DNA of 52,142 nucleotides, taken from assembly GCA_944390735.1 (NCBI GenBank), contig CALXRL010000052.1, positions 1 to 52,142 on the forward strand, read 5' to 3'. Below, in pieces: positions 16,556-24,303 of the stretch. Under the pieces are notes generated by a model. That model was not told where the DNA came from. It ran no database searches and saw only the letters and a program-made list of their open reading frames with translations. Numbering within the stretch: the stretch's first letter is position 1; each line of letters opens with the position of its first letter. This stretch comes from an uncultured Victivallales bacterium (GTDB taxonomy: Bacteria; Verrucomicrobiota; Lentisphaeria; Victivallales; UBA1829). The translations under genes were made by a program, and so were the position numbers.

Positions 16556-16774
16556 TTACTTGGAGTTCCTTTCCGCCCAGTATTCCACTTTTTTCTGCTC
16601 CAGCAGAAGTCCCACCTGGTCGAGATCAATCGGGGTATACCCTTTTTCTTCGAGAGACGAGCAGAACTCAAGCCATGCCTGATGATCCCATTCGCCGGCG
16701 TGTGCCCGGACAAATTCCATCGGCAAATCCGTTTTTGCCAGACGTTTTAAATTGAATTCGGCATTCGAGGGCAT
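16556..16774 (-). CDS. Small protein of unknown function
   Basis: 72 residues, hydrophilic and mostly helical by eye, with two tryptophans (EWDHQAWLEFC, EYWAERN). I do not recognise a family. It is likely real: GGAGG lies seven bases before the ATG, a promoter is seen upstream, and its stop abuts the rsmI start, making it first gene of the operon with rsmI and gmhB. Confidence 0.7.
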   Translation of the reverse strand: MPSNAEFNLKRLAKTDLPMEFVRAHAGEWDHQAWLEFCSSLEEKGYTPIDLDQVGLLLEQKKVEYWAERNSK

Positions 16775-16826
16775 GGGTGGCCTCCTTCCATAAAAATTTA
16801 GCTCTCTTGCTCTCCTCTATCTATTT

Positions 16827-16854
16827 AAAATACTCCCGGAAGAGGAAAAGTCAA
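16827..16854 (-). promoter_or_regulatory. Promoter of the small gene-rsmI-gmhB operon
   Basis: Minus strand TTGACT (16849-16854), 16 bp, TATTTT (16827-16832). Confidence 0.6.
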
Positions 16855-16932
16855 GAAACAATTAACACTTCTTAATAAATATCTTGTGATTTCCCTTCCC
16901 TCCGTTCTGGTTCTTTCCGGGATCGTGCAGAA

Positions 16933-18207
16933 TCAGGTCCGTTCCGCTGTTTCCGTGATGTCCAGCCCGATTCTCCGTTTTGCATCATACGCCAGATAGG
17001 TGGTGTTGCTCGGGAAGGCGAAGTCGAGTCCCTCCGCATTGAAGCGTTCCAGAATTTCGAGGTTTTTCTCCGTCATCCATGCAAGGGATTTCATGTAGTC
17101 GTTCGGATGAAACCAGACAATCACCTGGATATTCAGGGAGAAATCCTTGAATTCGGTGAAGTTGATGATCGGCGGCAGTTCGGGGGCCATCCCTTCGTGG
17201 TTGTCGAAGATTTCGTGAAGGATCCCGATGGCGCGGCGCATCATTTCCGGCGAGGTGTCGTAGGTGAGTCCCAGATTGAGAATCTTTTTGATGTTCGGAC
17301 GCATGGAGACGTTTTCCACCGGAACGCCCGCGGCATTCTTGTTCGGAATCGTAATCAGATTTCCATCCAGGGTTCGGATCGCCGTGCTCCGGAGCCCCAC
17401 ACGCTCCACCGTTCCGGAGAAGGTGTCCAGTTTGATGAAGTCCCCGACTCCGAACGGCTTGTCGATAATCAGCATGATGGACCCGAAAAAGTTCGAGATC
17501 GTATCCTGCGCGGCAAACGCCACCGCCAGACCGACCACTCCGGCACCGGCGAGGAGTGTCGTGATGTTCAGATTCAGAATGTTCTGTCCGATGAACAGAA
17601 TCGAAAGAATCACCACCGTGACCTTCGCAATCTTGCGGATGATCCCGAGAATCAGAACGTCGATGTGATTGCCCGATTTGTCCACGACTTTTTCCAGGGC
17701 GTAATCCAGCAGATCGACAAAGCGGTAGATGAGCCATGCCGCCATTGCGCAGAGCGCCGCTTCCAGCACCCGTTCCGCCATCCGGAACGTCTTCAGCGGA
17801 AGTGCCGCCAGATACGGAAGAATGCTCAGATAGATTCCCAGAATGATGACGGAGGCCGAAACCGGAGAGGCCAGGATGCGCCCGGAAAGCGCCGTGGCGC
17901 CGCCTTTGTCAAGTTTCCGCTTCCACTGCCTCCGGAGCAGGTAGGCCGCCAGGGCGGCCGCCAGAAAGGTGATGATGATAACTCCGCCTGTATAAATGAG
18001 TTGTGACATGGGATCATTCCGGAGCATCTCGCTGATTTTCTGTCCCGGTTCGTAGGAGATCAGCTCCTCTTCGATCTGCTGAGGAGTGGTTTTCCGTACG
18101 ACGTTCTCCTCGGTCTGTTTTTTTCCGGCGTATGCCGCTGCCGCCGGGATCTGGGCACCGGCAAACAGCACCGCGCCCAGAAGCATCAGAATCAGTATGC
18201 GTTTCAT
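16933..18207 (-). CDS. MscS-family mechanosensitive ion channel
   Basis: 424 residues. A signal peptide or first hydrophobic segment (1-24) is followed by transmembrane segments near 70-90, 110-135, 145-165 and 190-215. The pore helix is clear: LLAGAGVVGLAVAFAAQDTISNFFGSIMLI, shown here only in part as AGVVGLAVAFAAQD. The beta domain (PFGVGDFIKLDTFSGTVERV) and C-terminal alpha/beta domain follow. The channel opens under membrane tension to release solutes after osmotic downshift. It has its own strong promoter. Confidence 0.95.
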   Translation of the reverse strand: MKRILILMLLGAVLFAGAQIPAAAAYAGKKQTEENVVRKTTPQQIEEELISYEPGQKISEMLRNDPMSQLIYTGGVIIITFLAAALAAYLLRRQWKRKLDKGGATALSGRILASPVSASVIILGIYLSILPYLAALPLKTFRMAERVLEAALCAMAAWLIYRFVDLLDYALEKVVDKSGNHIDVLILGIIRKIAKVTVVILSILFIGQNILNLNITTLLAGAGVVGLAVAFAAQDTISNFFGSIMLIIDKPFGVGDFIKLDTFSGTVERVGLRSTAIRTLDGNLITIPNKNAAGVPVENVSMRPNIKKILNLGLTYDTSPEMMRRAIGILHEIFDNHEGMAPELPPIINFTEFKDFSLNIQVIVWFHPNDYMKSLAWMTEKNLEILERFNAEGLDFAFPSNTTYLAYDAKRRIGLDITETAERT

Positions 18208-18246
18208 GATTTTTCCTTTTCCTGTTCCATGGTCGATAACGGCCTT

Positions 18247-18275
18247 AACATAACAAGAGATCAGGGGTTTGTCAA
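18247..18275 (-). promoter_or_regulatory. Promoter of the MscS-type gene
   Basis: Minus strand TTGACA (18270-18275), 17 bp, TATGTT (18247-18252). Confidence 0.7.
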
Positions 18276-18359
18276 GATTTTATGCGGGTTTCCGCTTGAA
18301 TAATTCGGCTTGCGACTTTACCTTATCCCGGAGAAAGACCTAACGGAAGGAGTTGTCTC

Positions 18360-19511
18360 ATGACAGAGAATTTTGTTGCCAGAACGTCGTCGCACAATGC
18401 GGACGGCTGGCTGATTACGACCGATCACATCGAGCTCTTTGTGACGGAGGAGGGGGCGCAGATTGCCCCTGTAACCTTCAAGGTCGGCGGAAAAACGATC
18501 ATGCCCTATCATCTGAGCCCGTGGCAGGACGAGGAGAAACGTGGATTGTCCGGGGCGCTCAAAAACCTCCGCGGAGAGATCTTCTGCATGCCCTTCGGCG
18601 GCAATGCGGAGATGGTGAACGGGGAAAAGCATCCCTCCCATGGCGAGGTCTCCGGCGATCCGTGGGAGCTCCTTTCCGCAAACGTTTCCGGCGATATTTC
18701 CACCATCGAATTCGGAATTTCCGTCAGAATCCGGAAGGCCGAGGTGGTGAAGACCGTGAAAATCAACCGGAATCATCCGGTGCTGTATTTCACGCATACG
18801 ATTTCCGGCTGCGGCGGGGAGATGCCGCTGGGACATCATCCGATCCTGAAAATGCCCGAAGAAGGGGAGCGGATGTATCTCTCTCTCGGATCGTTTGATT
18901 TCGGAATGACCTGTCCCGGAATTTTCTCGGATCCGCGCAGAAAGGCGTATCAGATTCTGGATCGCGGCAAGGAGTTTTCCTCCATCGAGGCCGTGCCTGC
19001 GCTGCCGCGGGATCTGGAGTCGGTTGACTATTCGCAATTCCCTTCGCCCTATGGCTTTACGGATCTTTTCTCGGTCTTCAAGAAACCGTCGGACAAGCCC
19101 GCCTGGGTGGCCGCGGTTTATCCGGAGCAGGGGTATCTCTGGTTTGCTTTGAAGGATGCCGCCGTGCTGCCTTCGACAACGATCTGGATCTCCAACTCCG
19201 GGCGCTTCTTTGCCCCCTGGAACGGAAGAGCTTTCTGCATCGGCGTGGAGGATACCTGCTCCTATTTCGCGGAGGGGCTCAAACCTTCTCTGGAACGGAA
19301 TCTTCTGAACGAAAAAGGATTTCCGACCGCAATCGGATTCGATCCGAAGAAACCAACGAAAATTCATCATATTCAAGGAGTTGCTCCTGTTCATCCGACA
19401 TTCGGAAAGGTGAAGGATGTGGAATTCGGCGATGAGTGCGCCGTGTTTGTCGATCTCCATGGCAACCGGGTTTCCGTGCCGGTGGATCACTCCTTTGTCA
19501 TGAACCGCTGA
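18360..19511 (+). CDS. Galactose-mutarotase-like fold protein
   Basis: 383 residues. The chain looks like the supersandwich fold of aldose 1-epimerases and related sugar-binding proteins: beta-rich, an early VTEEGAQIAPVTF, a central EVVKTVKINRNHPVLYFTHTI and GHHPILKMP, and a late WISNSGRFFAPWNGRAF. I cannot assign the substrate. It has a good ribosome site (GGAAGGAG) and ends 13 bp before the second GH36-like gene, so the pair probably handles one sugar. No signal peptide is seen. Confidence 0.65.
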   Translation: MTENFVARTSSHNADGWLITTDHIELFVTEEGAQIAPVTFKVGGKTIMPYHLSPWQDEEKRGLSGALKNLRGEIFCMPFGGNAEMVNGEKHPSHGEVSGDPWELLSANVSGDISTIEFGISVRIRKAEVVKTVKINRNHPVLYFTHTISGCGGEMPLGHHPILKMPEEGERMYLSLGSFDFGMTCPGIFSDPRRKAYQILDRGKEFSSIEAVPALPRDLESVDYSQFPSPYGFTDLFSVFKKPSDKPAWVAAVYPEQGYLWFALKDAAVLPSTTIWISNSGRFFAPWNGRAFCIGVEDTCSYFAEGLKPSLERNLLNEKGFPTAIGFDPKKPTKIHHIQGVAPVHPTFGKVKDVEFGDECAVFVDLHGNRVSVPVDHSFVMNR

Positions 19512-19524
19512 AAGGGGGTCCGTT

Positions 19525-21507
19525 GTGAAAGAGTTTTCCTTTCAGGATTGTTTTATGCGGTACGAGGGCGATCGTCTGACGGTCGGAAACGGAAGGATCG
19601 CGCGTGAAATGGAGCTCTCCTCCGGGATGCCCCGGACCGTGTCGCTGAAGGATGCGGCCGGCCGGGAGTTTGCTTCGCCGGAAAAGGAGCAGCCGGATCT
19701 CTCCTTTCTCGGACTGAACGGGCCGGATTACGAGGGAATCCGGTACGAAGTGACCGCGGTGGAGGCCTCCGCTGTGGAACAGGATCGATTTGATTCGCCG
19801 CATCTTCTTGTCTGTGTCACGATGCGGGAAGGCGTGCAGGACCTGGAATTCCGCCGATATTTTGCGGTGTATCCCGGACAGGCGTCGATTGCGGTCTGGA
19901 ATACGCTGCGGACCGCGGTGATGCCGAATCTTTTCTGGAGTCAGCGCTCCTATGAGTACAACTGGAACGCGGGGCGGATCCCGGAGGGTCGGATGGAGAG
20001 CTGTGTGGACGGCATCCGGCTCGCGGACTCGCTGAAACCCCGGAAAACCGTGGAGTTCCGTGCCCGGACCGATCTGCATGACGATCTGGTGTTCGAACAT
20101 GAGATCACCGGTTCGAAACTGCGGGGGAATCTGTTTTACGCATCCGATGAGAAGGGAGCCGGTCTGCTGTATCTTCAGGAGGCGCCGCCTTCCCAGGAAC
20201 GGCGGGACTGGGAAAGCCATGACTTCCGTCTGGAGGGACAAACGGTGTTTTCCTGCTGCTGGGGAGTGCATCCGTCGGAGATCCGGCCGGATCAGGAGTT
20301 CGTCTCCTGCCGGAATGTGGTGGTGCTTTATGATTCGGAACGGGAGGCGCGGGCGGTACTGAAAAAATATCTGCGGACGAGGTTCCGTCTGAGTGAGAAG
20401 CACTGTTCCGTGACCGTGAACCCGTGGGGATGCGGACGATTTCCGTCGCTGGTCTCCGAGGAGTTCCTGATGGCTGAGCTGAAGGCGGCCGGAGAGGTCG
20501 GGGCCACCCACTACCAGATCGACGACTCCTGGCAGGAGGGGGGAAGTCTGGGAGAGATGATAAACCGGAACCGTCATATTCAGCCGTCCTTCTGGGATGT
20601 CTCACGCGAACGGCTGGGGGGATCGTTCCGGAAACTGGTGGAATGTGCGAAGGCGGCCGGAGTGGAGCCGTCGCTCTGGGTTGCGCCGAGCTCCAATGCG
20701 GAGTATCGGGACTGGCGATCCTTCTGTGATATGCTTCTGCGGTATCATCGCGAATACGGCTTCCGTATTTTCAAAATTGACGGCGTTCTGATCCGGACCT
20801 CGGAAGCGGAACGGAATCTGGAAACGCTTCTCCGCACCGCCCGGGAGGAGTCGGACGGGGAGATCTTTTTCAACCTGGATACGACCTCGGGCCAGAGACC
20901 CGGCTATTACCGGATGCTGGAATACGGAAACATCTTTCTGGAGAACCGGTATGTCTGCCATCTGTGGGGACGCGGCTACCATCCGGAGAAGACGCTGCGC
21001 AGCTTGTGGAAGCTGGCAAAATACATGCGTCCCCAGATGCTTCAGATCGAGGTCCCGTATTTTGGCGACATCAACGCCGAGTTTTACCGGACCCGGAAGG
21101 AAGGCTCCCCCGCCGCCTATCCGTGGAACTACTGGATGGCGGTGGCGATGTTTGCCAATCCGCTGCTCTGGTTCGCCCCCTCGCAGACAAGCAGGGAGGA
21201 GCGCGCGCAGATGCGGCAGATGATGATGCTTCATCGGGAGATCCGGAGAAAACTCTTTGCCGGAGATATCGATCCGGTTGGCGAGGAGCCGTCGGGATCG
21301 GCCATGACGGGCTTCTATTCGACAAGCGGATTCCTGATCGTCTACCGGGAGAAGGGGTGTGTCTGCCGTTCCGTGGAGCTGGAGGTTCCCTCCGGGGACT
21401 GGGAACGGATTGCCGGGAGCGGCGAGTGCACCAGTCTTGACGATCATCATGTGCAGGTCTGTATCCCGGAGAAGGCCTCGTTCGGGATTTTCCGAAACAA
21501 CGGCTGA
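19525..21507 (+). CDS. GH36-like glycoside hydrolase (melibiase type)
   Basis: 660 residues with GTG start behind AGGGGG. An N-terminal beta-sandwich precedes a TIM barrel. The barrel holds ATHYQIDDSWQEGG near residue 330 and the nucleophile candidate Asp in GFRIFKIDGVL. GYYRMLEYGNIFLENRYV is followed by LWKLAKYMRPQMLQIEV; the usual acid/base Asp of GH36 is not obvious there and a Glu (ENRY) may stand in. The differences from the first GH36-like gene suggest another linkage or sugar. It is cotranscribed with the mutarotase-like gene. Confidence 0.8.
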   Translation: MKEFSFQDCFMRYEGDRLTVGNGRIAREMELSSGMPRTVSLKDAAGREFASPEKEQPDLSFLGLNGPDYEGIRYEVTAVEASAVEQDRFDSPHLLVCVTMREGVQDLEFRRYFAVYPGQASIAVWNTLRTAVMPNLFWSQRSYEYNWNAGRIPEGRMESCVDGIRLADSLKPRKTVEFRARTDLHDDLVFEHEITGSKLRGNLFYASDEKGAGLLYLQEAPPSQERRDWESHDFRLEGQTVFSCCWGVHPSEIRPDQEFVSCRNVVVLYDSEREARAVLKKYLRTRFRLSEKHCSVTVNPWGCGRFPSLVSEEFLMAELKAAGEVGATHYQIDDSWQEGGSLGEMINRNRHIQPSFWDVSRERLGGSFRKLVECAKAAGVEPSLWVAPSSNAEYRDWRSFCDMLLRYHREYGFRIFKIDGVLIRTSEAERNLETLLRTAREESDGEIFFNLDTTSGQRPGYYRMLEYGNIFLENRYVCHLWGRGYHPEKTLRSLWKLAKYMRPQMLQIEVPYFGDINAEFYRTRKEGSPAAYPWNYWMAVAMFANPLLWFAPSQTSREERAQMRQMMMLHREIRRKLFAGDIDPVGEEPSGSAMTGFYSTSGFLIVYREKGCVCRSVELEVPSGDWERIAGSGECTSLDDHHVQVCIPEKASFGIFRNNG

Positions 21508-21521
21508 TCTGCGGAAGGGAA

Positions 21522-21568
21522 GGGCGGGCGGAACGGAAGATGGAGCCTCTCTGTTCCGCACCCTTTTT
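21522..21568 (+). terminator. Terminator after the second GH36-like gene
   Basis: GCGGAAC (21528-21534) pairs with GTTCCGC (21553-21559), extended by outer GGG/CCC, then five T. Confidence 0.65.
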
Positions 21569-21664
21569 CTGGGGGGAGGAACGGGGGAAAATCGGAGTGG
21601 CGGTGGCGCTGTTCCGGGGACGGGACGCTCGGAAAACAATTTTGAGATTTTTTTTCAGAGCCAT

Positions 21665-21692
21665 TTGCTTTTTTCCGAACCGGGGATATAGT
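21665..21692 (+). promoter_or_regulatory. tRNA-Cys promoter
   Basis: TTGCTT (21665-21670), 16 bp, TATAGT (21687-21692), 20 bp before the tRNA. Confidence 0.65.
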
Positions 21693-21712
21693 ATGCCTTA
21701 CCAAACGGATAC

Positions 21713-21788
21713 GGCGTGATGGTCGAGCGGCTAAGGCAACGGTCTGCAAAACCGGTTCCGGTGGGTTCAACTCCCACTCACGCCTCCA
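21713..21788 (+). tRNA. tRNA-Cys (anticodon GCA), CCA encoded
   Basis: Acceptor arms GGCGTGA and TCACGCC, T-arm GTGGG-TTCAACT-CCCAC, and an anticodon loop CTGCAAA (21744-21750) with GCA. The discriminator base is T, as expected for cysteine tRNA, and CCA is encoded. Host-like GC-rich sequence lies on its left and phage genes on its right, so its 3' end is the likely integration site. Confidence 0.97.
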
Positions 21789-21802
21789 TTTTTGAACTCA
21801 AG

Positions 21803-21826
21803 CGTCTCTTTTGAGACGTTTTTTTT
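21803..21826 (+). terminator. Terminator downstream of tRNA-Cys
   Basis: CGTCTC-TTTT-GAGACG hairpin followed by eight T. Confidence 0.85.
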
Positions 21827-21837
21827 ATATCCCAAAA

Positions 21838-21870
21838 GTATGTAATATAGTATGTAATATAGTATGTAAT
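21838..21870 (+). repeat. Short direct repeats GTATGTAATATA next to the tRNA
   Basis: Two full 12-bp units (21838-21849, 21850-21861) and nine bases of a third lie 50 bp inside the presumed prophage end. They may be binding sites for integrase, excisionase or another phage protein. Confidence 0.6.
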
Positions 21871-21992
21871 CTCTCCTTTGAAATCTTGTTTTTATTTTAC
21901 ATGACAATCCGGGAATCGTAATGATGAGCGGTGTTATTTTGAGTATATTCCCTAGATAATATTTTTTTTGATCCAATTGTGCTATTTTTTTC

Positions 21993-22020
21993 TTGAATTC
22001 TGCTTCTTTTGTGCTAAATT
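21993..22020 (+). promoter_or_regulatory. Candidate promoter of the small terminase operon
   Basis: TTGAAT (21993-21998), 16 bp, TAAATT (22015-22020), 19 bp before the ATG. Confidence 0.4.
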
Positions 22021-22039
22021 AACCATAGAGGTGGATTTT

Positions 22040-22444
22040 ATGGATTCCCAAGTCCTGAGAGATTCCAGACATGAGGCATTTGCGCAGGAGATTGCATCTG
22101 GGAAAGATGCAAAGAGTGCGTATATGAAAATTTATCCTTCCTGCAAACCGTCATCTGCAAAGTCGAATTCCTCCCGTCTTTTGAAAAAGGTTCAAGACCG
22201 GATTTTGTTTTTGAAGGAACAAAATGCCGAACGCTCTCTTTTTTCGAGAATTGATATTCTTCAAAATCTGCAAGAAATTGTACATTCGGCGAAATACGAT
22301 GCAGATAAAATTCGTGCGCTGGAACTCATGGCAAAGATGCAGGGATTCATGGAAAACAGAATGGATATTGACATCAAGGGAATTGCCCCGATCTTTCTCT
22401 CTCCGGATGGTACAGGGAATGATGGAGGAGAGTTTAATGGTTGA
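22040..22444 (+). CDS. Phage terminase small subunit
   Basis: 134 residues. The N-terminal half has the Terminase_2 pattern RHEAFAQEIASGKDAKSAYMKIYP followed by a Ser/Lys-rich helix and RILFLKEQNAE, here quoted in parts; it forms the DNA-binding helix-turn-helix and oligomerisation helices. It marks viral DNA for packaging with the large subunit. The ATG at 22040 has AGAGGTGG upstream. Unusually, the large subunit lies about 12 kb away on the other strand. The gene overlaps the next one by eight bases. Confidence 0.8.
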   Translation: MDSQVLRDSRHEAFAQEIASGKDAKSAYMKIYPSCKPSSAKSNSSRLLKKVQDRILFLKEQNAERSLFSRIDILQNLQEIVHSAKYDADKIRALELMAKMQGFMENRMDIDIKGIAPIFLSPDGTGNDGGEFNG

Positions 22445-23045
22445 ACAGCCAATTCGTTTTCGTCGAGAAGGAGAAATCTCAATCGTCAAATGGAGTTTTG
22501 GCTGGAAGCGCTGTTTTCTGCGAGGAGGAATCGCCTTCCCTGAATATGACAGGACGCGCGAAACATTTTCCGGATCGATTACGGTCTGCGCCATGGTGGA
22601 CGGAAATGCCGTCATACTTTTCAATGAAACGTTTGAAAAGTACGATTTCCATCTGGCGGAACTCTTCAATGCAGTTTACGAGAAGTACGGCGTCCTGAAG
22701 TATTATTATCGGGAAGACGGGTGTGGAAGGGAAGATGCACAGCGTTTTTCCATAACGGCAGGAAGACGAAGAAAAGAGAACCGGGATGCGGTATATCCGA
22801 TTTTGATACCTCTGTCTTTTCCGAATGATTACCATGCAATGGAGGCATTCATGCTTCGGTCAGCGAATGGAACGGTGACGGCTGACGAAAATTCCAAACT
22901 GGTAAGCCGTCTTGGTGACTGGACGGTTGATGACGGAACAGCGAAAGCGCCCCCGGAAATCAAAAGCGTACTTTATGTTCTTGCCGGAATGGATCGAGAT
23001 ATTGGACGGTATAAAACAGAACTGGAGGGGATCAGCTATGCTTGA
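22437..23045 (+). CDS. Phage protein of unknown function
   Basis: 202 residues from the ATG at 22437, which has GGAGGAG upstream and overlaps the small terminase end. I do not recognise it. The alternating strands and helices around FSGSITVCAMVDGNAVILF and the acidic segment DWTVDDGTA could suggest an RNase H-like fold, but no complete catalytic set can be named. Its place between TerS and an HTH protein suggests a packaging or regulatory role. Confidence 0.7.
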   Translation: MVEQPIRFRREGEISIVKWSFGWKRCFLRGGIAFPEYDRTRETFSGSITVCAMVDGNAVILFNETFEKYDFHLAELFNAVYEKYGVLKYYYREDGCGREDAQRFSITAGRRRKENRDAVYPILIPLSFPNDYHAMEAFMLRSANGTVTADENSKLVSRLGDWTVDDGTAKAPPEIKSVLYVLAGMDRDIGRYKTELEGISYA

Positions 23046-23364
23046 CTGCTCCAGTTGTCCACATGCAGCCGAACGGAATGCTGTCCGTGATTACGAGAGT
23101 TCCCCCTGCCGTAACTGCAAGGGGACTTTCGGCAAGGTTCGAAAACAAATCATAAGCGAACCCACATATGATATCGAACGAAATTATGCCTGCGGTAACT
23201 TTCTGCGGCGATTAAGCTGTGTACGAATAGACATTGTGATTTTCATGGTGGAACATCCGGGGCTTTCGCAGAAAGAGATTGCGCACCGGATGAAGATCCC
23301 CCGTTCGACCATACAATTTCAGACGACCCGAATTAGAAGAATGCTTCCGGAACTCTTCCATTGA
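23038..23364 (+). CDS. Small HTH protein with N-terminal cysteine cluster
   Basis: 108 residues, start overlapping the previous stop by eight bases. The N-terminus has CSSCPH and CRNCKG, a likely metal-binding knuckle. The C-terminus is a helix-turn-helix of MarR/sigma type: LSQKEIAHRMKIPRSTIQF, then QTTRIRRML. It probably controls phage transcription; the late promoters with weak -35 boxes would need such an activator, but this link is only inferred. Confidence 0.75.
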   Translation: MLDCSSCPHAAERNAVRDYESSPCRNCKGTFGKVRKQIISEPTYDIERNYACGNFLRRLSCVRIDIVIFMVEHPGLSQKEIAHRMKIPRSTIQFQTTRIRRMLPELFH

Positions 23365-23397
23365 GTAGCCGGATTCCGATTTCAAGAAAGGAATGCA

Positions 23398-23470
23398 GTC
23401 CAGCCGGAGCTTCTGTCCTTTGAATTATTCTACACTGTCGCTTGACTTTTTGCCAAAAGGATGATATAAT
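23398..23470 (+). repeat. Duplicated gene-tail/promoter cassette, copy 1 (copy 2 at 24049-24120)
   Basis: Copy 1 matches 24049-24120, with the first 33 bases identical. In copy 2 this is the 3' end of the BRO gene (coding VQPELLSFELF) followed by its downstream promoter. Copy 1 is thus the remnant tail of an earlier antirepressor gene, followed by a promoter of the same design. Confidence 0.75.
23442..23470 (+). promoter_or_regulatory. Strong promoter of the BRO-N antirepressor leader
   Basis: TTGACT (23442-23447), 17 bp, TATAAT (23465-23470) with an extended TG. Transcription should begin near 23477, at a hairpin TTGCGA/TCGCAA (23478-23495). Confidence 0.85.
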
Positions 23471-23545
23471 AGCAGTGTTGCGAGTGACATCGCAATCGTC
23501 AAAACATCGCCGTTCCCTGACGGGGGAATGATGAGACGTTAAACG

Positions 23546-23707
23546 ATGATTTTTTTATGTCTTGATTTTTTTAATCAAAACATAACCGCGCTGAATTTTG
23601 GCTTTCAGAGGAAACTGTACGGGTCGTGCCGACAGGATGCTGTGTCACCAGCGAACCTGAAAGCCTTTTCATTTGCTGGATTCGGCGCAGGAGGTAATAG
23701 CAAATGA
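23546..23707 (+). CDS. Possible 53-residue leader protein overlapping the antirepressor start
   Basis: An open frame from ATG 23546 runs through the RNA element and stops with TGA at 23705-23707, overlapping the BRO ATG (ATGA). The C-terminal part reads SPANLKAFSFAGFGAGGNSK. In phage P1, icd similarly precedes and overlaps ant. The ribosome site is weak (GAGACG), so translation is uncertain. Confidence 0.35.
   Translation: MIFLCLDFFNQNITALNFGFQRKLYGSCRQDAVSPANLKAFSFAGFGAGGNSK
23600..23665 (+). ncRNA. C4-like antisense RNA candidate A (three-way junction)
   Basis: P1 is GGCTTTCAG (23600-23608) with CTGAAAGCC (23657-23665). P2 is CTGTaCGG/CCGACAG with loop GTCGTG (23615-23635). P3 is GCTG/CAGC with loop TGTCAC (23639-23652). 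GTGCCGA (23626-23632) can pair with TCGGCGC (23682-23688), which abuts the AGGAGG ribosome site of the antirepressor gene, and CCAGC (23648-23652) with GCTGG (23675-23679). This is the design of P1/P7 c4 RNA. Function is inferred. Confidence 0.6.
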
Positions 23708-24096
23708 GTAACACCAACATGACCGTCTTCAAGTTTGAAGAGTCCACCCCGATCCGTTCACTCATCAAAGATGGCGAACCATGGTTTGTCGCAAAAGATA
23801 TTTGCGGCGTTCTCGGTTTGACAAACCCCAGCGAGGCGTTGAAGTCGCTTGACAGTGATGAAAAATCGACCCTAAGAAATTCTGAGGGTCGGGCGGGAGT
23901 GGGGGCGCAATGCTTCAACATCATCAACGAATCCGGTCTGTATGCGCTGGTGATCCGGTCGAACAAGCCGAATGCGCGGAAGTTTCGCAAGTGGATCACG
24001 TCGGAAGTTCTTCCGTCAATCAGGAAAACCGGAAAATACGCCGCGCCTGTCCAGCCGGAGCTTCTGTCCTTTGAATTATTCCGCAATGTCGCTTGA
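23704..24096 (+). CDS. BRO-N domain antirepressor
   Basis: 130 residues. The BRO-N fold is clear: EPWFVAKDICGVLGLTNPSEAL, then TLRNSEGRAGVG and FNIINESGLYALVIRSNKPNARKFRKWITSEVLPSIRKTGKY, quoted here in pieces. Such proteins bind DNA and act as phage antirepressors, often with a C-terminal KilAC domain; none is present, so this is a short form. The tail APVQPEL also occurs in the Rha protein. AGGAGG lies nine bases before the ATG and is the predicted target of the upstream RNA element. The stop codon lies within the next promoter. Confidence 0.9.
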   Translation: MSNTNMTVFKFEESTPIRSLIKDGEPWFVAKDICGVLGLTNPSEALKSLDSDEKSTLRNSEGRAGVGAQCFNIINESGLYALVIRSNKPNARKFRKWITSEVLPSIRKTGKYAAPVQPELLSFELFRNVA

Positions 24097-24120
24097 CTTT
24101 TTCAAGAAAAGGGGTATAGT
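24093..24120 (+). promoter_or_regulatory. Strong promoter of the Rha leader
   Basis: TTGACT (24093-24098), 16 bp, TATAGT (24115-24120). The -35 overlaps the BRO stop codon. The transcript would start near the hairpin TGTCATGA/TCATGACA (24126-24147). It is a duplicate of the promoter at 23442. Confidence 0.8.
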
Positions 24121-24241
24121 AAAGATGTCATGACGAGCATCATGACAAGGCTTAAAACTCAATCTTGAAGTGGGGACACGAAAGATAAATCCGTCGGAAG
24201 CGGAGAGCCGAATAAAGAGTATTTTGTTTTTTATGGGCTTT

Positions 24242-24303
24242 GGCGTTTGCGTGAAGCCGGACTATCCATCCGGCAAGGTGTGCTCGCACCGATCGTAAAC
24301 GCC
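24242..24303 (+). ncRNA. C4-like antisense RNA candidate B (three-way junction)
   Basis: P1 is GGCGTTTGCG (24242-24251) with CGTAAACGCC (24294-24303), ten pairs with one G-U. P2 is GCCGGA/TCCGGC (24256-24274) and P3 is GGTG/CACC (24277-24290). Six T follow directly. TCCGG (24269-24273) can pair with CCGGA (24314-24318), which overlaps the GGAAAGGG ribosome site of the Rha gene. A 21-codon frame (ATG 24233, stop 24298) lies inside. Confidence 0.6.
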
